40,523 nt of DNA, taken from the NCBI GenBank assembly GCA_947459655.1, contig CANHEE010000012.1, positions 1-40,523 of the forward strand, written 5' to 3'. The position numbers and the translations under genes are program-made. Under the pieces are notes generated by a model that was given only the letters and a program-made list of their open reading frames with translations, did not search any database and was not told where the DNA came from. This DNA is from Lewinellaceae bacterium. GTDB taxonomy: Bacteria > Bacteroidota > Bacteroidia > Chitinophagales > Saprospiraceae. Of this stretch, positions 7,559 to 16,472 are shown one piece after another. Numbering within the stretch: position 1 is the first letter of the stretch; each line of letters begins with the position of its first letter.

Positions 7559-8755
7559 GTGTCTACTGTAAAAAGCAAAATAGAACAACTTGCAAGAGCA
7601 GGATTCAAAGAAACCATCGCCATTCGCAGGCACCTGCACCAGCACCCTGAACTTTCTTTTGAAGAAATTCAAACCGGGAGATTCATCGCATTGAAACTTT
7701 CGGAGATGGGCATTGAACACAGCCACGGCATGGCCGGCAATGGTGTAGTTGCAGTGATTAGAGGTAACAAACCCGAGTCGAAAGTAATTGCACTGCGTGG
7801 CGATATGGATGCACTCCCTATTAAAGAGGCCAATGAGGTGTCCTATCGTTCAAAAAATGAGGGCGTGATGCACGCTTGTGGGCACGATGTTCATACTGCC
7901 TCTCTGCTTGCTACAGCAAAGATTCTCCATAGTATGCGGAATGATTTTGATGGCACAATCAAACTTATTTTTCAGCCCGGAGAAGAGAAGAGTCCTGGTG
8001 GCGCTTCCATCATGATCAAGGAAGGCGTGCTTGAAAATCCAGCTCCTGAATTGATTATCGGACAGCATGTTCACCCCTCGCTTCAGACCGGCAAAGTGGG
8101 AATGCGACCTGGAATATACATGGCCTCCGCCGATGAGTTGTACCTGACCATCAAGGGTCGTGGCGGACACGCAGCCATGCCACAGGATTGCATTGATCCG
8201 ATTGCGGTGGCTGCACAGATTTTGGTCGGACTGCAGCAGTTGGTCAGTAGGTTTGCTGATCCTACGATTCCAACGGTGCTCAGTTTTGGAAAAATCCACT
8301 CTGAGGGCGGAGCTACAAATGTTATTCCTACTGAGGTGAAAATAGAGGGCACCTTCCGCACTATGAATGAGGCCTGGAGAGAAAAGGCGCATAAGAAAAT
8401 GAAAAAACTGGCAATAGGTATCGCGGAGAGTTTCGGTGCTGCCTGCGAATTCAGTATCATCAGCGGCTATCCTGTGCTTCACAACAACGAGTCACTAACC
8501 ACTAAGGTAATGGAATTTGCGCAGGAATACCTAGGCGCAGAAAATGTGGAAACACTGCCCATCCGTATGACTGCGGAAGATTTCGCTTTCTATGCTCAGG
8601 AAATTCCGGCATGCTTCTACCGTCTTGGCACCGGAAACCCCGATAAGAACATTACAGCTCCGGTGCATAGCGCCAATTTCGATATTGACGAAGACAGCCT
8701 ATTGATCGCCGCAGGTACAATGGCCTACCTTGCCATCCGACTGCTGGAGAAGTAA
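7559..8755 (+). CDS. M20 family amidohydrolase (N-acyl-amino-acid amidohydrolase/hippurate hydrolase-like), GTG start
   Basis: The 398-residue protein is a metal-dependent amidohydrolase of the M20D type. Metal and active-site motifs are RGDMDALP (80-87), MHACGHDVH with Cys107 and His109, the catalytic Glu pair in QPGEE (139-143), GRGGHAAMP (dimerisation and substrate site) and MTAEDFAFY near the C-terminus. The family splits N-acyl groups or amide-linked side groups from amino acids and some peptides; the substrate cannot be read from sequence. The start is GTG at 7559, because the conserved N-terminus (REL-type helix RRHLHQHPELSFEE) needs that length and no ATG lies nearby. It lies 9 bases after the TrpF-like gene, so it is probably the third gene of that transcript. 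All key residues are present; it should be active in the cytoplasm. Confidence 0.92.
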   Translation: MSTVKSKIEQLARAGFKETIAIRRHLHQHPELSFEEIQTGRFIALKLSEMGIEHSHGMAGNGVVAVIRGNKPESKVIALRGDMDALPIKEANEVSYRSKNEGVMHACGHDVHTASLLATAKILHSMRNDFDGTIKLIFQPGEEKSPGGASIMIKEGVLENPAPELIIGQHVHPSLQTGKVGMRPGIYMASADELYLTIKGRGGHAAMPQDCIDPIAVAAQILVGLQQLVSRFADPTIPTVLSFGKIHSEGGATNVIPTEVKIEGTFRTMNEAWREKAHKKMKKLAIGIAESFGAACEFSIISGYPVLHNNESLTTKVMEFAQEYLGAENVETLPIRMTAEDFAFYAQEIPACFYRLGTGNPDKNITAPVHSANFDIDEDSLLIAAGTMAYLAIRLLEK

Positions 8756-8849
8756 GGATAATGACAGAATTGATAAAAAAGACATACAGGGAATCAGAGA
8801 TTCCTAGCCGGTAATTACTGTTATTTTGCATTTGATTCATGGGATTTCA

Positions 8850-10886
8850 ATGAAAATGAGACCAATATACATAATTGTACTTTTGAGCGTACTGATGCAG
8901 TTTGTCGCATGCATTCCTCCTGATGCACAAAAGCAACTGGACACCACGGTTGGTATAGATTACAGTTCGCCCGGCGTGCAGAAACTTTATAATTTTCAGG
9001 ATCGTCTGCTAACCGATAGCCTTATTCGGTACTTCAGCAACGAGGACCCAAGTTACCGATACCTTGCGGCCATCGCCTTCGGTTCAGTGAAGGATTCTCG
9101 TGCACTTCCAGGGTTGGAGCAACTGCTGACAGACCCTGTTGAAGACGTTAGAACAGCTGCTGCATATGCCATTGGTCAGATCGGCGACTCCAGTTCAACC
9201 ACTGCGCTTGTTCGAGCATTTCAGCGACAAGACACTATGCGGCGAAACATCAGGACCAATGCTTCAATCATCGAAGCCATTGGAAAATCTGCTCCGCAAA
9301 AATACCTGAAATACATCTGCACAATATCAACCTATAAGAATTCGGATACGCTGTTGCTGAATGCGCAAGCCTATGCGATCTATCGGTTCATGCTGCGAAA
9401 AATGGTCGTTCCTGAAGGAACACAAAAAATGGTTTCGTTTGTAACTGACAATACTTTTCCCCATAAAACACGGCTGGTCGCCGCCAGCTATCTGCACAGG
9501 GCAAAAGAGATTACACTGGATAGTATGGCAGCCTCAAGACTTGCTTTCTTGATGGCATCAGATGCGGACTATCGGATACGCATGGCGATGGCAGGAGCGT
9601 TGGGCAAATCAAATACTGCCACCAGCATGTATGCGCTTATCAACCAACTTGGGCAGGACCAGGACTACAGGGTCAAGATTGCCGCGATACAGTCCTTGGG
9701 AAACTATGACTATTACACCTGCTCACCGACCATCAGAAACTACCTTTACGCATCCAATTTTCATTTGGCAGAGGCTGCGGCTCAGTATTTTATTAAGCAT
9801 GGCCAGCCTGCAGTAGCAACCACAGATTACTGGCCTCTGGCCAAAGATACCACGTTGCATCCCATCATCCAAATCATGATGTACCAGGCCACCAACAAGT
9901 ATGTTTCTCCGTTTATGGTCAACACAAAAAGCTGGGTGAATGCAGAGATATTCAGAAAACTGAGAAATTCCACCAATACATTGGAGAAAATCGCAGCAAT
10001 GAGAGCACTGAGTGAGTATGGATGGAACTATGCCAATATAAAGGAAATTGGTCTTCAAATGCAGGCGCCAATTGCACGTACCAGTACTGTTCAGATTCTT
10101 GGAGATATCTGTAAACGACCCGATTTTTATAGGGTGTTCTCTGAAGGCCCAAACAAAGTCAGAATTGACATGTTCAGCTTTATGCTCGAAATACTTGCCA
10201 TCGGAGACCCCGGAATGATGTCGGAAGCTGCTTCGGTGCTCCGGATTCCTGAAATGGGGTTCAAGTATTTTTACTGGAAAATGTATGACCGCTCTTTTCT
10301 GACGGTTGCTCAGGAAAAACTGAATCTACCCAAGGATATCGAAACCTGGAACGAGCTCCAGAAAACAATTGACTACTTCAATGGTGCAACAACTCCTACT
10401 GTTGTCAAAATTCCAGATTTCAATCAGCCTATTGATTGGAAGCTCCTGAATTCCTATTCGAAAAACCCCATTGCAACGATGCAGACAAAATATGGCAACG
10501 TTACCATTGAACTAATGCCCGCCAAAGCTCCGGGAACGGTAGTCAATTTCATCCAGCTGTCCAACAACAACTTTTACAACGGCAAATCATTTCACCGGGT
10601 AGTAAGCAATTTTGTCATCCAGGGGGGCTGCCCTCGAGGAGACGGATACGGAGCACTTGACTACAGCATCCGTTCGGAGTTGCCACCGATGAACTGGGAT
10701 GATGAGGGTTATGTAGGTATGGCCTCATCAGGCAATCATACAGAGGGGACGCAGTTTTTTGTAACGATGGCACCGGCATTTCATCTTGATGGCAATTACA
10801 CGATTTTTGGAAAAATCAAAAGCGGAATGGATGTACTGCACAAGATTCAGCAAGGCGATGTTATTGAAAAAATTGTCGTAAAATAA
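8850..10886 (+). CDS. Lipoprotein: HEAT repeats fused to a cyclophilin-type peptidyl-prolyl isomerase
   Basis: The protein has 678 residues from the ATG at 8850 (ATG at 8856 also possible). The start is set by the signal peptide MKMRPIYIIVLLSVLMQFVAC; the Cys is a plausible lipidation site, though FVAC is not an ideal lipobox. Residues ~45-330 hold HEAT/PBS-type repeats (YRYLAAIAFGSVKDSRALPG, VRTAAAYAIGQIGD, YRIRMAMAGALG, YRVKIAAIQSLG), with weaker helical repeats up to ~520. Residues ~537-676 form a cyclophilin domain: FHRVVSNFVIQGG carries the catalytic Arg and Gln, GTQFFVT and FHLDGNYTIFG the rest of the pocket. Separate bacterial cyclophilins speed proline isomerisation; here the repeats probably dock client proteins for folding in the periplasm or at the outer membrane. 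It is a single gene with its own leader after the M20 gene. Confidence 0.88.
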   Translation: MKMRPIYIIVLLSVLMQFVACIPPDAQKQLDTTVGIDYSSPGVQKLYNFQDRLLTDSLIRYFSNEDPSYRYLAAIAFGSVKDSRALPGLEQLLTDPVEDVRTAAAYAIGQIGDSSSTTALVRAFQRQDTMRRNIRTNASIIEAIGKSAPQKYLKYICTISTYKNSDTLLLNAQAYAIYRFMLRKMVVPEGTQKMVSFVTDNTFPHKTRLVAASYLHRAKEITLDSMAASRLAFLMASDADYRIRMAMAGALGKSNTATSMYALINQLGQDQDYRVKIAAIQSLGNYDYYTCSPTIRNYLYASNFHLAEAAAQYFIKHGQPAVATTDYWPLAKDTTLHPIIQIMMYQATNKYVSPFMVNTKSWVNAEIFRKLRNSTNTLEKIAAMRALSEYGWNYANIKEIGLQMQAPIARTSTVQILGDICKRPDFYRVFSEGPNKVRIDMFSFMLEILAIGDPGMMSEAASVLRIPEMGFKYFYWKMYDRSFLTVAQEKLNLPKDIETWNELQKTIDYFNGATTPTVVKIPDFNQPIDWKLLNSYSKNPIATMQTKYGNVTIELMPAKAPGTVVNFIQLSNNNFYNGKSFHRVVSNFVIQGGCPRGDGYGALDYSIRSELPPMNWDDEGYVGMASSGNHTEGTQFFVTMAPAFHLDGNYTIFGKIKSGMDVLHKIQQGDVIEKIVVK

Positions 10887-10908
10887 CCCAGGTAAGCAAA
10901 CAAAATCA

Positions 10909-10916
10909 TACTTTTG
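10909..10916 (+). promoter_or_regulatory. Bacteroidota -7 element (TActTTTG) for gcvH
   Basis: TACTTTTG fits TAnnTTTG exactly and lies 33 bases before the gcvH ATG, in a 63-base gap. No clear -33 TTG is seen. Confidence 0.45.
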
Positions 10917-10949
10917 ACTTTCTATTTTTCATACACTTAAAATTCAGAA

Positions 10950-11342
10950 ATGAACATCCCGGTTAATTTAAAGTACACCAAAGAACACGAATGGCTGCTT
11001 ATTGAAGGCGACAACATGGCGACGGTGGGCATCACAGACTTTGCCCAGGGAGAATTGGGCGACATCGTATATGTCGAAGTTGAAACTGTAGGAGAAACAA
11101 TTGAAAAGGACGAAATTTTCGGCACTGTCGAGGCCGTTAAAACAACATCTGACCTGTACTTACCGGTGAGCGGAGAAATAATTGAATTCAATTCAGATCT
11201 GGACAGTAAAGGTGGCGACCAACCTGACCTTGTCAACACCGATCCGTACGGAAAAGGATGGATAGTGAAAATAAAAATGAGCAATCCCGCGCAAGTGGAA
11301 GGACTTCTGGACGCAGAATCATACCGCGCACTGATTTCCTAA
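10950..11342 (+). CDS. gcvH: Glycine cleavage system H protein
   Basis: The 130-residue protein is a full-length GcvH. It carries the lipoyl-lysine motif [11 protein letters not shown] with Lys64 as the lipoylation site, the N-terminal [13 protein letters not shown] and the C-terminal [13 protein letters not shown] region. GcvH shuttles the aminomethyl group between the P, T and L proteins of the glycine cleavage complex in the cytoplasm, and in some bacteria also passes on lipoyl groups. The gcvP and gcvT genes are not in the window. It appears to be transcribed alone from the -7 element at 10909 and to end at the hairpin at 11363-11414, which it shares with the converging acetyltransferase gene. 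Confidence 0.97.
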   Translation: MNIPVNLKYTKEHEWLLIEGDNMATVGITDFAQGELGDIVYVEVETVGETIEKDEIFGTVEAVKTTSDLYLPVSGEIIEFNSDLDSKGGDQPDLVNTDPYGKGWIVKIKMSNPAQVEGLLDAESYRALIS

Positions 11343-11362
11343 TTTATTCTGGCATAGCCAGT

Positions 11363-11414
11363 CGCTTTCCTCTTTTGTAGGGGTAACAAATACTACCATC
11401 AAAAGGGGAAAGCG
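11363..11414. terminator. Hairpin between converging gcvH and GNAT genes
   Basis: Bases 11363-11377 and 11400-11414 pair over 15 bp with a single G-U wobble, loop 22 bases. It lies 20 bases after gcvH and about 80 bases past the end of the minus-strand acetyltransferase gene. Position suggests a two-way terminator; neither side has a strong U-tract. Confidence 0.5.
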
Positions 11415-11495
11415 CATTAATATGAGTATTGAGCTCCTCTACGACTGCATTACGCTATTTTGTCAGATCATTGAAGGTGTTAATCCTACTCCATT

Positions 11496-11948
11496 TTACT
11501 CCGACAGAAACAACTTCCCGTTCCACCACTCTGACTCAATTATAGCCTTGTTTTTTTGATAAAAACGAACTGCAGGTTCGTTCCAGTCGAGCACCTGCCA
11601 CTTGACCATTATGCATCTTCTGCGCACGGCCTCCTCAAGAAAAGCATCAAAAAGCATCTGTCCGATACCCTCTCTTCGGTATTCAGATTTTACAACAAAA
11701 TCTTCCAGGTATAGCATTTTTCCTTTCCATGTAGAATAGGCGGGATAATAAAGTGCCATTCCTGCAACTGTACCGTCCTTCTCGGCAACATGAGCATCAA
11801 AAAAACCAGCACGGAAATCTTCCAGATATATCATTTCTGAGGTTATTACAGCATCGGGGGCCTTTTCATACAAGGCCAACTCCTCCACCAGCGCAAATAT
11901 CGCAGGGATATCGCCCTCATTCGCTTTTCGTATGATAATGGGTGCCAT
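11496..11948 (-). CDS. GNAT-family N-acetyltransferase
   Basis: The 150-residue protein has the GNAT layout: N-terminal IIIRKANEGDIPAIFALVEEL, the central strand LYLEDFVVKSEYRREGIGQ with the acetyl-CoA-binding R-x-E-G-I-G (motif A), and a C-terminal W-N-x-P-A-x-x-F-Y motif (DWNEPAVRFYQKN). Its similarity is closest to the diamine/spermidine acetyltransferase-like branch (LYLEDF, WQVLDWNEPA), but substrate is not proven. It is cytoplasmic. It begins 18 bases after smpB and is the last gene of the probable four-gene minus-strand transcript that starts at 13698. Confidence 0.9.
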   Translation of the reverse strand: MAPIIIRKANEGDIPAIFALVEELALYEKAPDAVITSEMIYLEDFRAGFFDAHVAEKDGTVAGMALYYPAYSTWKGKMLYLEDFVVKSEYRREGIGQMLFDAFLEEAVRRRCIMVKWQVLDWNEPAVRFYQKNKAIIESEWWNGKLFLSE

Positions 11949-11966
11949 AGTAAGCAGAATAAGCGA

Positions 11967-12443
11967 TTATTTGTTTTTGTAAGCCTTCATGACCTTGTCT
12001 ATGTCCCGTTTCACATCGCGCTCTTTGATGGCTTCTCTTTTGTCATATGATTTTTTTCCGACAGCCAGCGCAATCAGTAGTTTTGCAAATCCGCGCTCGT
12101 TTATGTACAACTTGTAGGGAATGATGGAAGTGCCTTTTTCCTTCAGCTTGCGCTCCAGTTTGCGAAGCTCATTACGTCGTAGCAACAGTTTACGGTTTCG
12201 TTTGGCCTCGTGGTTGTAATAGGAGCCGTTGGCGTACTCAGAAATGTTCATGTTCTTGACATACAACTCTCCATGGTCAAAAATGCAGTAGGCATCCGTG
12301 AGGTTAGCGTATCCTTCGCGAATAGATTTTATCTCTGTACCAGTCAGAACAATACCTGCCTCCAATTCCGACAGGAAGGCATAATCATGGGTAGCCCTCC
12401 GGTTGGTAATCATTATATTCTTACTGCCTTTTTCGCTACTCAT
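11967..12443 (-). CDS. smpB: SsrA-binding protein SmpB
   Basis: The 158-residue protein has the SmpB core: [59 protein letters not shown] and the basic tail [18 protein letters not shown]. SmpB binds tmRNA and brings it to stalled ribosomes for trans-translation; the C-terminal tail reads the empty decoding centre. The tmRNA gene itself was not seen in the window. It starts 39 bases after the propeller-like gene and ends 18 bases before the acetyltransferase gene, so it sits inside a transcript of unrelated genes. The ATG at 12443 gives a normal N-terminal extension for the phylum. Confidence 0.97.
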   Translation of the reverse strand: MSSEKGSKNIMITNRRATHDYAFLSELEAGIVLTGTEIKSIREGYANLTDAYCIFDHGELYVKNMNISEYANGSYYNHEAKRNRKLLLRRNELRKLERKLKEKGTSIIPYKLYINERGFAKLLIALAVGKKSYDKREAIKERDVKRDIDKVMKAYKNK

Positions 12444-12482
12444 GAAGATATGTTGTTTTGCAAGGTTTTGGGATTGTCGCTT

Positions 12483-13250
12483 TCAATAGATATGCAGCTT
12501 CTTGTCCTTTACTACGTAGACATTTTTAGAGGAAACAAAGTAAAGATCCAGAGGAAAATCAACCACGGGTAATTGTACCGGCTCCACCTTTCCAGCCATA
12601 AAGTCAAGGATTACAGGCTTGCCGTCCTTCTGCCCGCACAGTTTTCCGTTGTAGATATCTGTTACATTCACATCCTGCAATGAGTAAGCATCAATGATCT
12701 CACCAAAGCTGTCCAGCAGAATTACTTTTCCCTGGCCAGTGATGCAAATGTTTTTATCGAGAGAAAAGATGCGTTCTATATTTTGCAGTGGCAGGTCACT
12801 ATTCAGTTCCGAGACATCACCACGCGAGTTGATTTTTTTCAAAGCGCTGCTGTTTTCATCTATGAAATATACACCGCTTTTGTCGTCTGCCGCAGCAATG
12901 GTTTTCACTTTGAGGGATGGGAAATTAGCAAGATTAATCTCATTTAATTTCTCCATATTCATGTCCAGAAAAACCAATTTTGCGGCGTCTTTGTAAAAAG
13001 CCACTACCTGTAACGGGTTACTCACATCAAGTACGGTGACTGGACCGTACTTGTGAAAGGAAAAATTGCCCATCCGATTTCCCTCGGCACTATACTTGTA
13101 AATGGAATACCCGTTGCTGATGGCATAAATACTGCCCATAAAATCAGCCTTAATAAAGTTTGCAGGCTCAGCCATGTCAAACTTTTTAACCTGGGCAGCT
13201 GCACCAGTAAGCAAAAAGCAAAAATTCAGTATCAAAATACAGTATTTCAT
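12483..13250 (-). CDS. Secreted beta-propeller-like protein of unknown function
   Basis: The 255-residue protein starts at the ATG at 13250, chosen because it opens a clear signal peptide (MKYCILILNFCFLLTGAAAQ); the frame extends further upstream but that part is not signal-like. The mature protein shows repeated short beta-strand blocks of the WD/NHL/SMP-30 style (IYAISNGYSIYKYSAEG, VYFIDENSSALKKINSRGD, ICITGQGKVILLDSFGE, VYVVKDKKLHIY), in line with a beta-propeller of 5-6 blades. No catalytic motif or lipobox is seen. It begins 19 bases after the end of the CxxC protein gene and ends 39 bases before smpB. A surface or periplasmic scaffold is likely; function not known. Confidence 0.7.
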   Translation of the reverse strand: MKYCILILNFCFLLTGAAAQVKKFDMAEPANFIKADFMGSIYAISNGYSIYKYSAEGNRMGNFSFHKYGPVTVLDVSNPLQVVAFYKDAAKLVFLDMNMEKLNEINLANFPSLKVKTIAAADDKSGVYFIDENSSALKKINSRGDVSELNSDLPLQNIERIFSLDKNICITGQGKVILLDSFGEIIDAYSLQDVNVTDIYNGKLCGQKDGKPVILDFMAGKVEPVQLPVVDFPLDLYFVSSKNVYVVKDKKLHIY

Positions 13251-13269
13251 ATTGCAGATTTTATTAACA

Positions 13270-13698
13270 TTAGTCGCATTTTCTGGCTTTAACCAGAGCA
13301 AACATCAGTCTGTTGATGTCTTTGTCGTTTAGTTGGAGAATACCCCTAATCACAACGGGCTCGGTGACATACTCGATGGGCTCAGTGGCATAAACCTCCA
13401 TCACCGTTTCCGGACCCGCGCCACCGCAAAAAAAACACATGTTGTATGGAAAAGCAGAAAACACAAATTCCTTGTGACTTTTGTATCCATTTGTAGGAAT
13501 TATGTATCCTTTGACGGTAATTTCCTTGCCTGCCAATGCTTTTATTTCCGGTCCAAAGACAGGTACGTCTACTTTGAATCCCATCAACTCGTCGTACTGC
13601 TTTTTATAGGTCAACTTACCAAGCTTCTTCCATATGTCTGCTTGCGCAAACAACAGACCAGAGGATAATAGGCAGCAGATAAGCAGAATATGTCTCAT
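13270..13698 (-). CDS. Small secreted CxxC protein, DUF3299-like
   Basis: The 142-residue protein starts at the ATG at 13698, because the signal peptide MRHILLICCLLSSGLLFAQ begins there; an upstream in-frame ATG at 13719 would put charged residues before it and would overlap the -7 element. The mature part has a beta-rich OB-like pattern (IKALAGKEITVKGYIIPTNG) and a conserved CFFCGGAGPETVMEVY segment with a CxxC pair, like the DUF3299 family of periplasmic proteins. The CxxC may bind metal or be redox active; neither is shown. It is the first gene of the probable operon 13698-11496 behind a perfect -7 element. Confidence 0.65.
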   Translation of the reverse strand: MRHILLICCLLSSGLLFAQADIWKKLGKLTYKKQYDELMGFKVDVPVFGPEIKALAGKEITVKGYIIPTNGYKSHKEFVFSAFPYNMCFFCGGAGPETVMEVYATEPIEYVTEPVVIRGILQLNDKDINRLMFALVKARKCD

Positions 13699-13718
13699 TT
13701 TACGAAGGTGACGGATCA

Positions 13719-13726
13719 CAAAAGTA
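13719..13726 (-). promoter_or_regulatory. Bacteroidota -7 element (TActTTTG) for the 13698-11496 operon
   Basis: On the minus strand TACTTTTG fits TAnnTTTG exactly. It ends 20 bases before the ATG at 13698, leaving a short leader, and supports 13698 rather than 13719 as start. A T-rich TTTA stands near the -33 position instead of TTG. Confidence 0.5.
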
Positions 13727-13850
13727 AAGCATTCAGTGCTAATAAACCTGAATTAACAGAATTTTAATTGCTGCTCACACAGCCGTTTGACTGACTCTAC
13801 CATGCTAAAAAGAGCAACTTTTAACTCAAATTTGAAGTCTAAAAATATAA

Positions 13851-13890
13851 ATGCCACGAACGCGGATGTGTTTATCCGTATGCGTGGCAT
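13851..13890 (-). terminator. Terminator of lon
   Basis: An interrupted hairpin: outer arms 13851-13858 and 13883-13890 (8 bp), inner arms CGGAT/ATCCG, with a small internal loop. It lies 24 bases past the lon stop. On the minus strand it is followed by TTTATATTTTT, so it reads as an intrinsic terminator for lon. Confidence 0.65.
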
Positions 13891-13914
13891 ATCAAAAACC
13901 TGTCAAAAGCTCGT

Positions 13915-16329
13915 TTACAAACCCAATGCTATACTGAGCACCTGCTTCATGGTGTCGACATAGTGAAACTGTAGTCCGGCCAGATAGTTTTCAGGTATCT
14001 CCTCGATGTGCTTTCTATTATCACCGCACAGAATAATCTCATTGATACCGGCGCGCTTGGCTGCCAGAATTTTTTCCTTGATACCACCCACAGGCAGTAC
14101 TTTTCCCCGAAGGGTGATCTCTCCTGTCATCGCCAGATGTGGCCTGACAGGTTTCCCTGCGAATGCCGAGGCGAGGGTGGTCAGCATCGTGATTCCGGCA
14201 CTGGGCCCATCCTTGGGGATACCTCCCTCCGGCACGTGTATGTGAATATCGTGCTCTTCAAAAGCGCCATCGGGGATATTCAGTTCTGCAGCATGTGCCT
14301 TTAAAAAACTGAGTGCCGTTGTCGCAGATTCCTTCATCACATCTCCCAGATTTCCCGTTAGGGTAAGTTTCCCCTTCCCTTTGCTCAAACTGGTTTCAAG
14401 AAAAAGTATGTCACCACCTACACTGGTCCAAGCCAATCCTACGGCCACACCCGGAATCTGGTTTTCAGAATACATTTCATTGCTGAAATAAGGTGTACCA
14501 AGTATTTTTTGCAGGTCTGCAGGATTAATTTTTTTTGGATAATCCTCTTTCATGGCCACACATTTGGCCACATGCCGCATGACTGCGCCCAGCGTCCGAT
14601 TCAGCGAACGAACGCCCGACTCACGGGTATATTGCTGTATTAGGCTTACAATTGTATCTTCTGTGAGTTCCACCTGACCACTTTTTAGTCCATGCTCTCT
14701 CCGTTGCAGGGGCAACAGATGCCGCTTTGCAATTTCGAGTTTTTCCTCCAATGAGTACCCGCTGAGTTCAATAATTTCCATCCTATCCAGCAATGCCGGC
14801 TGAATGGTACTCAGACTATTGGCAGTAGCGATGAACATCACCTTGGACAGGTCGTATTCTGTCTCCAGATAATTGTCGTAAAAGGCCATATTCTGCTCAG
14901 GATCAAGAACCTCCAGCAGCGCTGAGGAAGGATCTCCACGGAAGTCTTTACCGACCTTATCAATCTCGTCAAGGATAAAAACCGGATTATCACTTGAACA
15001 TTTTTTTATAGACTGAATAATTCTGCCGGGCATAGCGCCGATATAAGTCTTGCGGTGCCCCCTGATTTCTGCCTCATCGTGCAAACCTCCTAGTGAAATG
15101 CGTATGTACTTGCGTTTTAATGCTCTTGCAATTGAATTGCCCAGTGATGTTTTTCCCACGCCGGGTGGACCGACGAAACAGAGGATTGGGGCCTTCATAT
15201 CACCCTTGAGTTTCAGCACCGCCAAGTGTTCGAGAATGCGCGTTTTTATTTTTTCCAGTCCGAAGTGGTCTTCGTTCAGTACTTTTTCTACTTTTTTGAG
15301 GTCGAAATTGTCTTTGGAGGTTTCCCCCCATGGAAGGTCGAGGAGAGTTTCAAGGTAGTTGAGCATGATCGCATACTCTGCTACCTGCGGATTCATACGC
15401 TTTATTTTGGACAGCTCCCGGTCGAACAACTGTGCGATTTTTTCAGGAAACTTCTTGGTCCGGGCACGCTCTGTCAATGCTCTTATTTCTTCCTCTGCCG
15501 GATTCTGACCGAGTTCCTCCTGTATGGTTTTCAGCTGCTGGTTCAGAAAATAATCGCGCTGCTGCTTTTCCATTTCATTACGGACTTTCCCCTCAATCTG
15601 CTCCTTTAGTTGCAGCAACTGAAGTTCACCGTTCATGTTGGCAAGAATGGCTTGTGCCCGATCCTGCACATTATCAATCTCAAGAATTTCCTGCTTCGTA
15701 ACGATTTTGATGTTCATATTAGAGGCAATGAAACTCAGCAGAAAAACAGGATTGCTGATATTGCGCAACATCACAAGCGCCTCGTTCGGAATGTTAGGCG
15801 ACAGGGTAATGATTTCCTTTGCAGCATCTCGGATGGCCGAAATCATTGCCTCGAACTCCAGTTCATTGTGCGGGGGCACATCCTCCAGTGTCTGAATCTG
15901 GCCGCTTAAAAAAGGCTGATCAGAGGCCATGGCCTGTATCCTGAATCGCTTCTTGCCCTGAAGTATTGCAGTTGTAGTGCCATCGGGCATCTTGAGTATT
16001 TTCAGGATATGGGCAATGGTCCCGACCTTGTAAAGGTCTTCCAGTGTAGGATCTTCAATTTTGGTATCGGTCTGCGAAAGCACAGCTATCAGACGATTGT
16101 TGTCATATGCGTGCTGAATGGCGGCTATTGACTTTTCCCTGCCGATGGTGATCGGAATGACAATTCTGGGAAAAAGGATGGTGTTCTTCAGTGGCAGAAT
16201 GGGCATCACATCGGGAAACACCTCGTCGGCCCCCGGCTCCTCGTCTTCATCCAGTGAAAAAAGGGGCATAAACTCAGGCTCGTCGTCCTGTTTTAGCTGC
16301 TGCAAAGCATTTTTAATATCTTCAAACAT
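13915..16329 (-). CDS. lon: ATP-dependent protease Lon
   Basis: The 804-residue protein has all Lon parts: an acidic N-terminal extension (~1-40) usual in Bacteroidota, the LON substrate domain (~42-240, [20 protein letters not shown]), a coiled-coil region (~245-300), an AAA+ domain with Walker [10 protein letters not shown] (~386) and Walker [12 protein letters not shown], and the C-terminal protease domain with the catalytic Ser in [11 protein letters not shown] (~706) and Lys in [15 protein letters not shown]. Lon degrades misfolded and some regulatory proteins in the cytoplasm. No heat-shock element could be recognised upstream. The gene is alone between the hairpin at 13851 and the divergent DUF5682 gene (143-base gap). 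Confidence 0.98.
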   Translation of the reverse strand: MFEDIKNALQQLKQDDEPEFMPLFSLDEDEEPGADEVFPDVMPILPLKNTILFPRIVIPITIGREKSIAAIQHAYDNNRLIAVLSQTDTKIEDPTLEDLYKVGTIAHILKILKMPDGTTTAILQGKKRFRIQAMASDQPFLSGQIQTLEDVPPHNELEFEAMISAIRDAAKEIITLSPNIPNEALVMLRNISNPVFLLSFIASNMNIKIVTKQEILEIDNVQDRAQAILANMNGELQLLQLKEQIEGKVRNEMEKQQRDYFLNQQLKTIQEELGQNPAEEEIRALTERARTKKFPEKIAQLFDRELSKIKRMNPQVAEYAIMLNYLETLLDLPWGETSKDNFDLKKVEKVLNEDHFGLEKIKTRILEHLAVLKLKGDMKAPILCFVGPPGVGKTSLGNSIARALKRKYIRISLGGLHDEAEIRGHRKTYIGAMPGRIIQSIKKCSSDNPVFILDEIDKVGKDFRGDPSSALLEVLDPEQNMAFYDNYLETEYDLSKVMFIATANSLSTIQPALLDRMEIIELSGYSLEEKLEIAKRHLLPLQRREHGLKSGQVELTEDTIVSLIQQYTRESGVRSLNRTLGAVMRHVAKCVAMKEDYPKKINPADLQKILGTPYFSNEMYSENQIPGVAVGLAWTSVGGDILFLETSLSKGKGKLTLTGNLGDVMKESATTALSFLKAHAAELNIPDGAFEEHDIHIHVPEGGIPKDGPSAGITMLTTLASAFAGKPVRPHLAMTGEITLRGKVLPVGGIKEKILAAKRAGINEIILCGDNRKHIEEIPENYLAGLQFHYVDTMKQVLSIALGL

Positions 16330-16472
16330 ATGTTTTCTATAACGACAAGTTCACTTTCAGGTTACATCAGCCTTCACTTTCAAAGCGCATTTTTTCATGG
16401 CCCATCGACATAAAAAGCAGCTAAACAAAGTTTGGACATTGGGCAATTGAATAATTATTGCGTTATTCGTGA

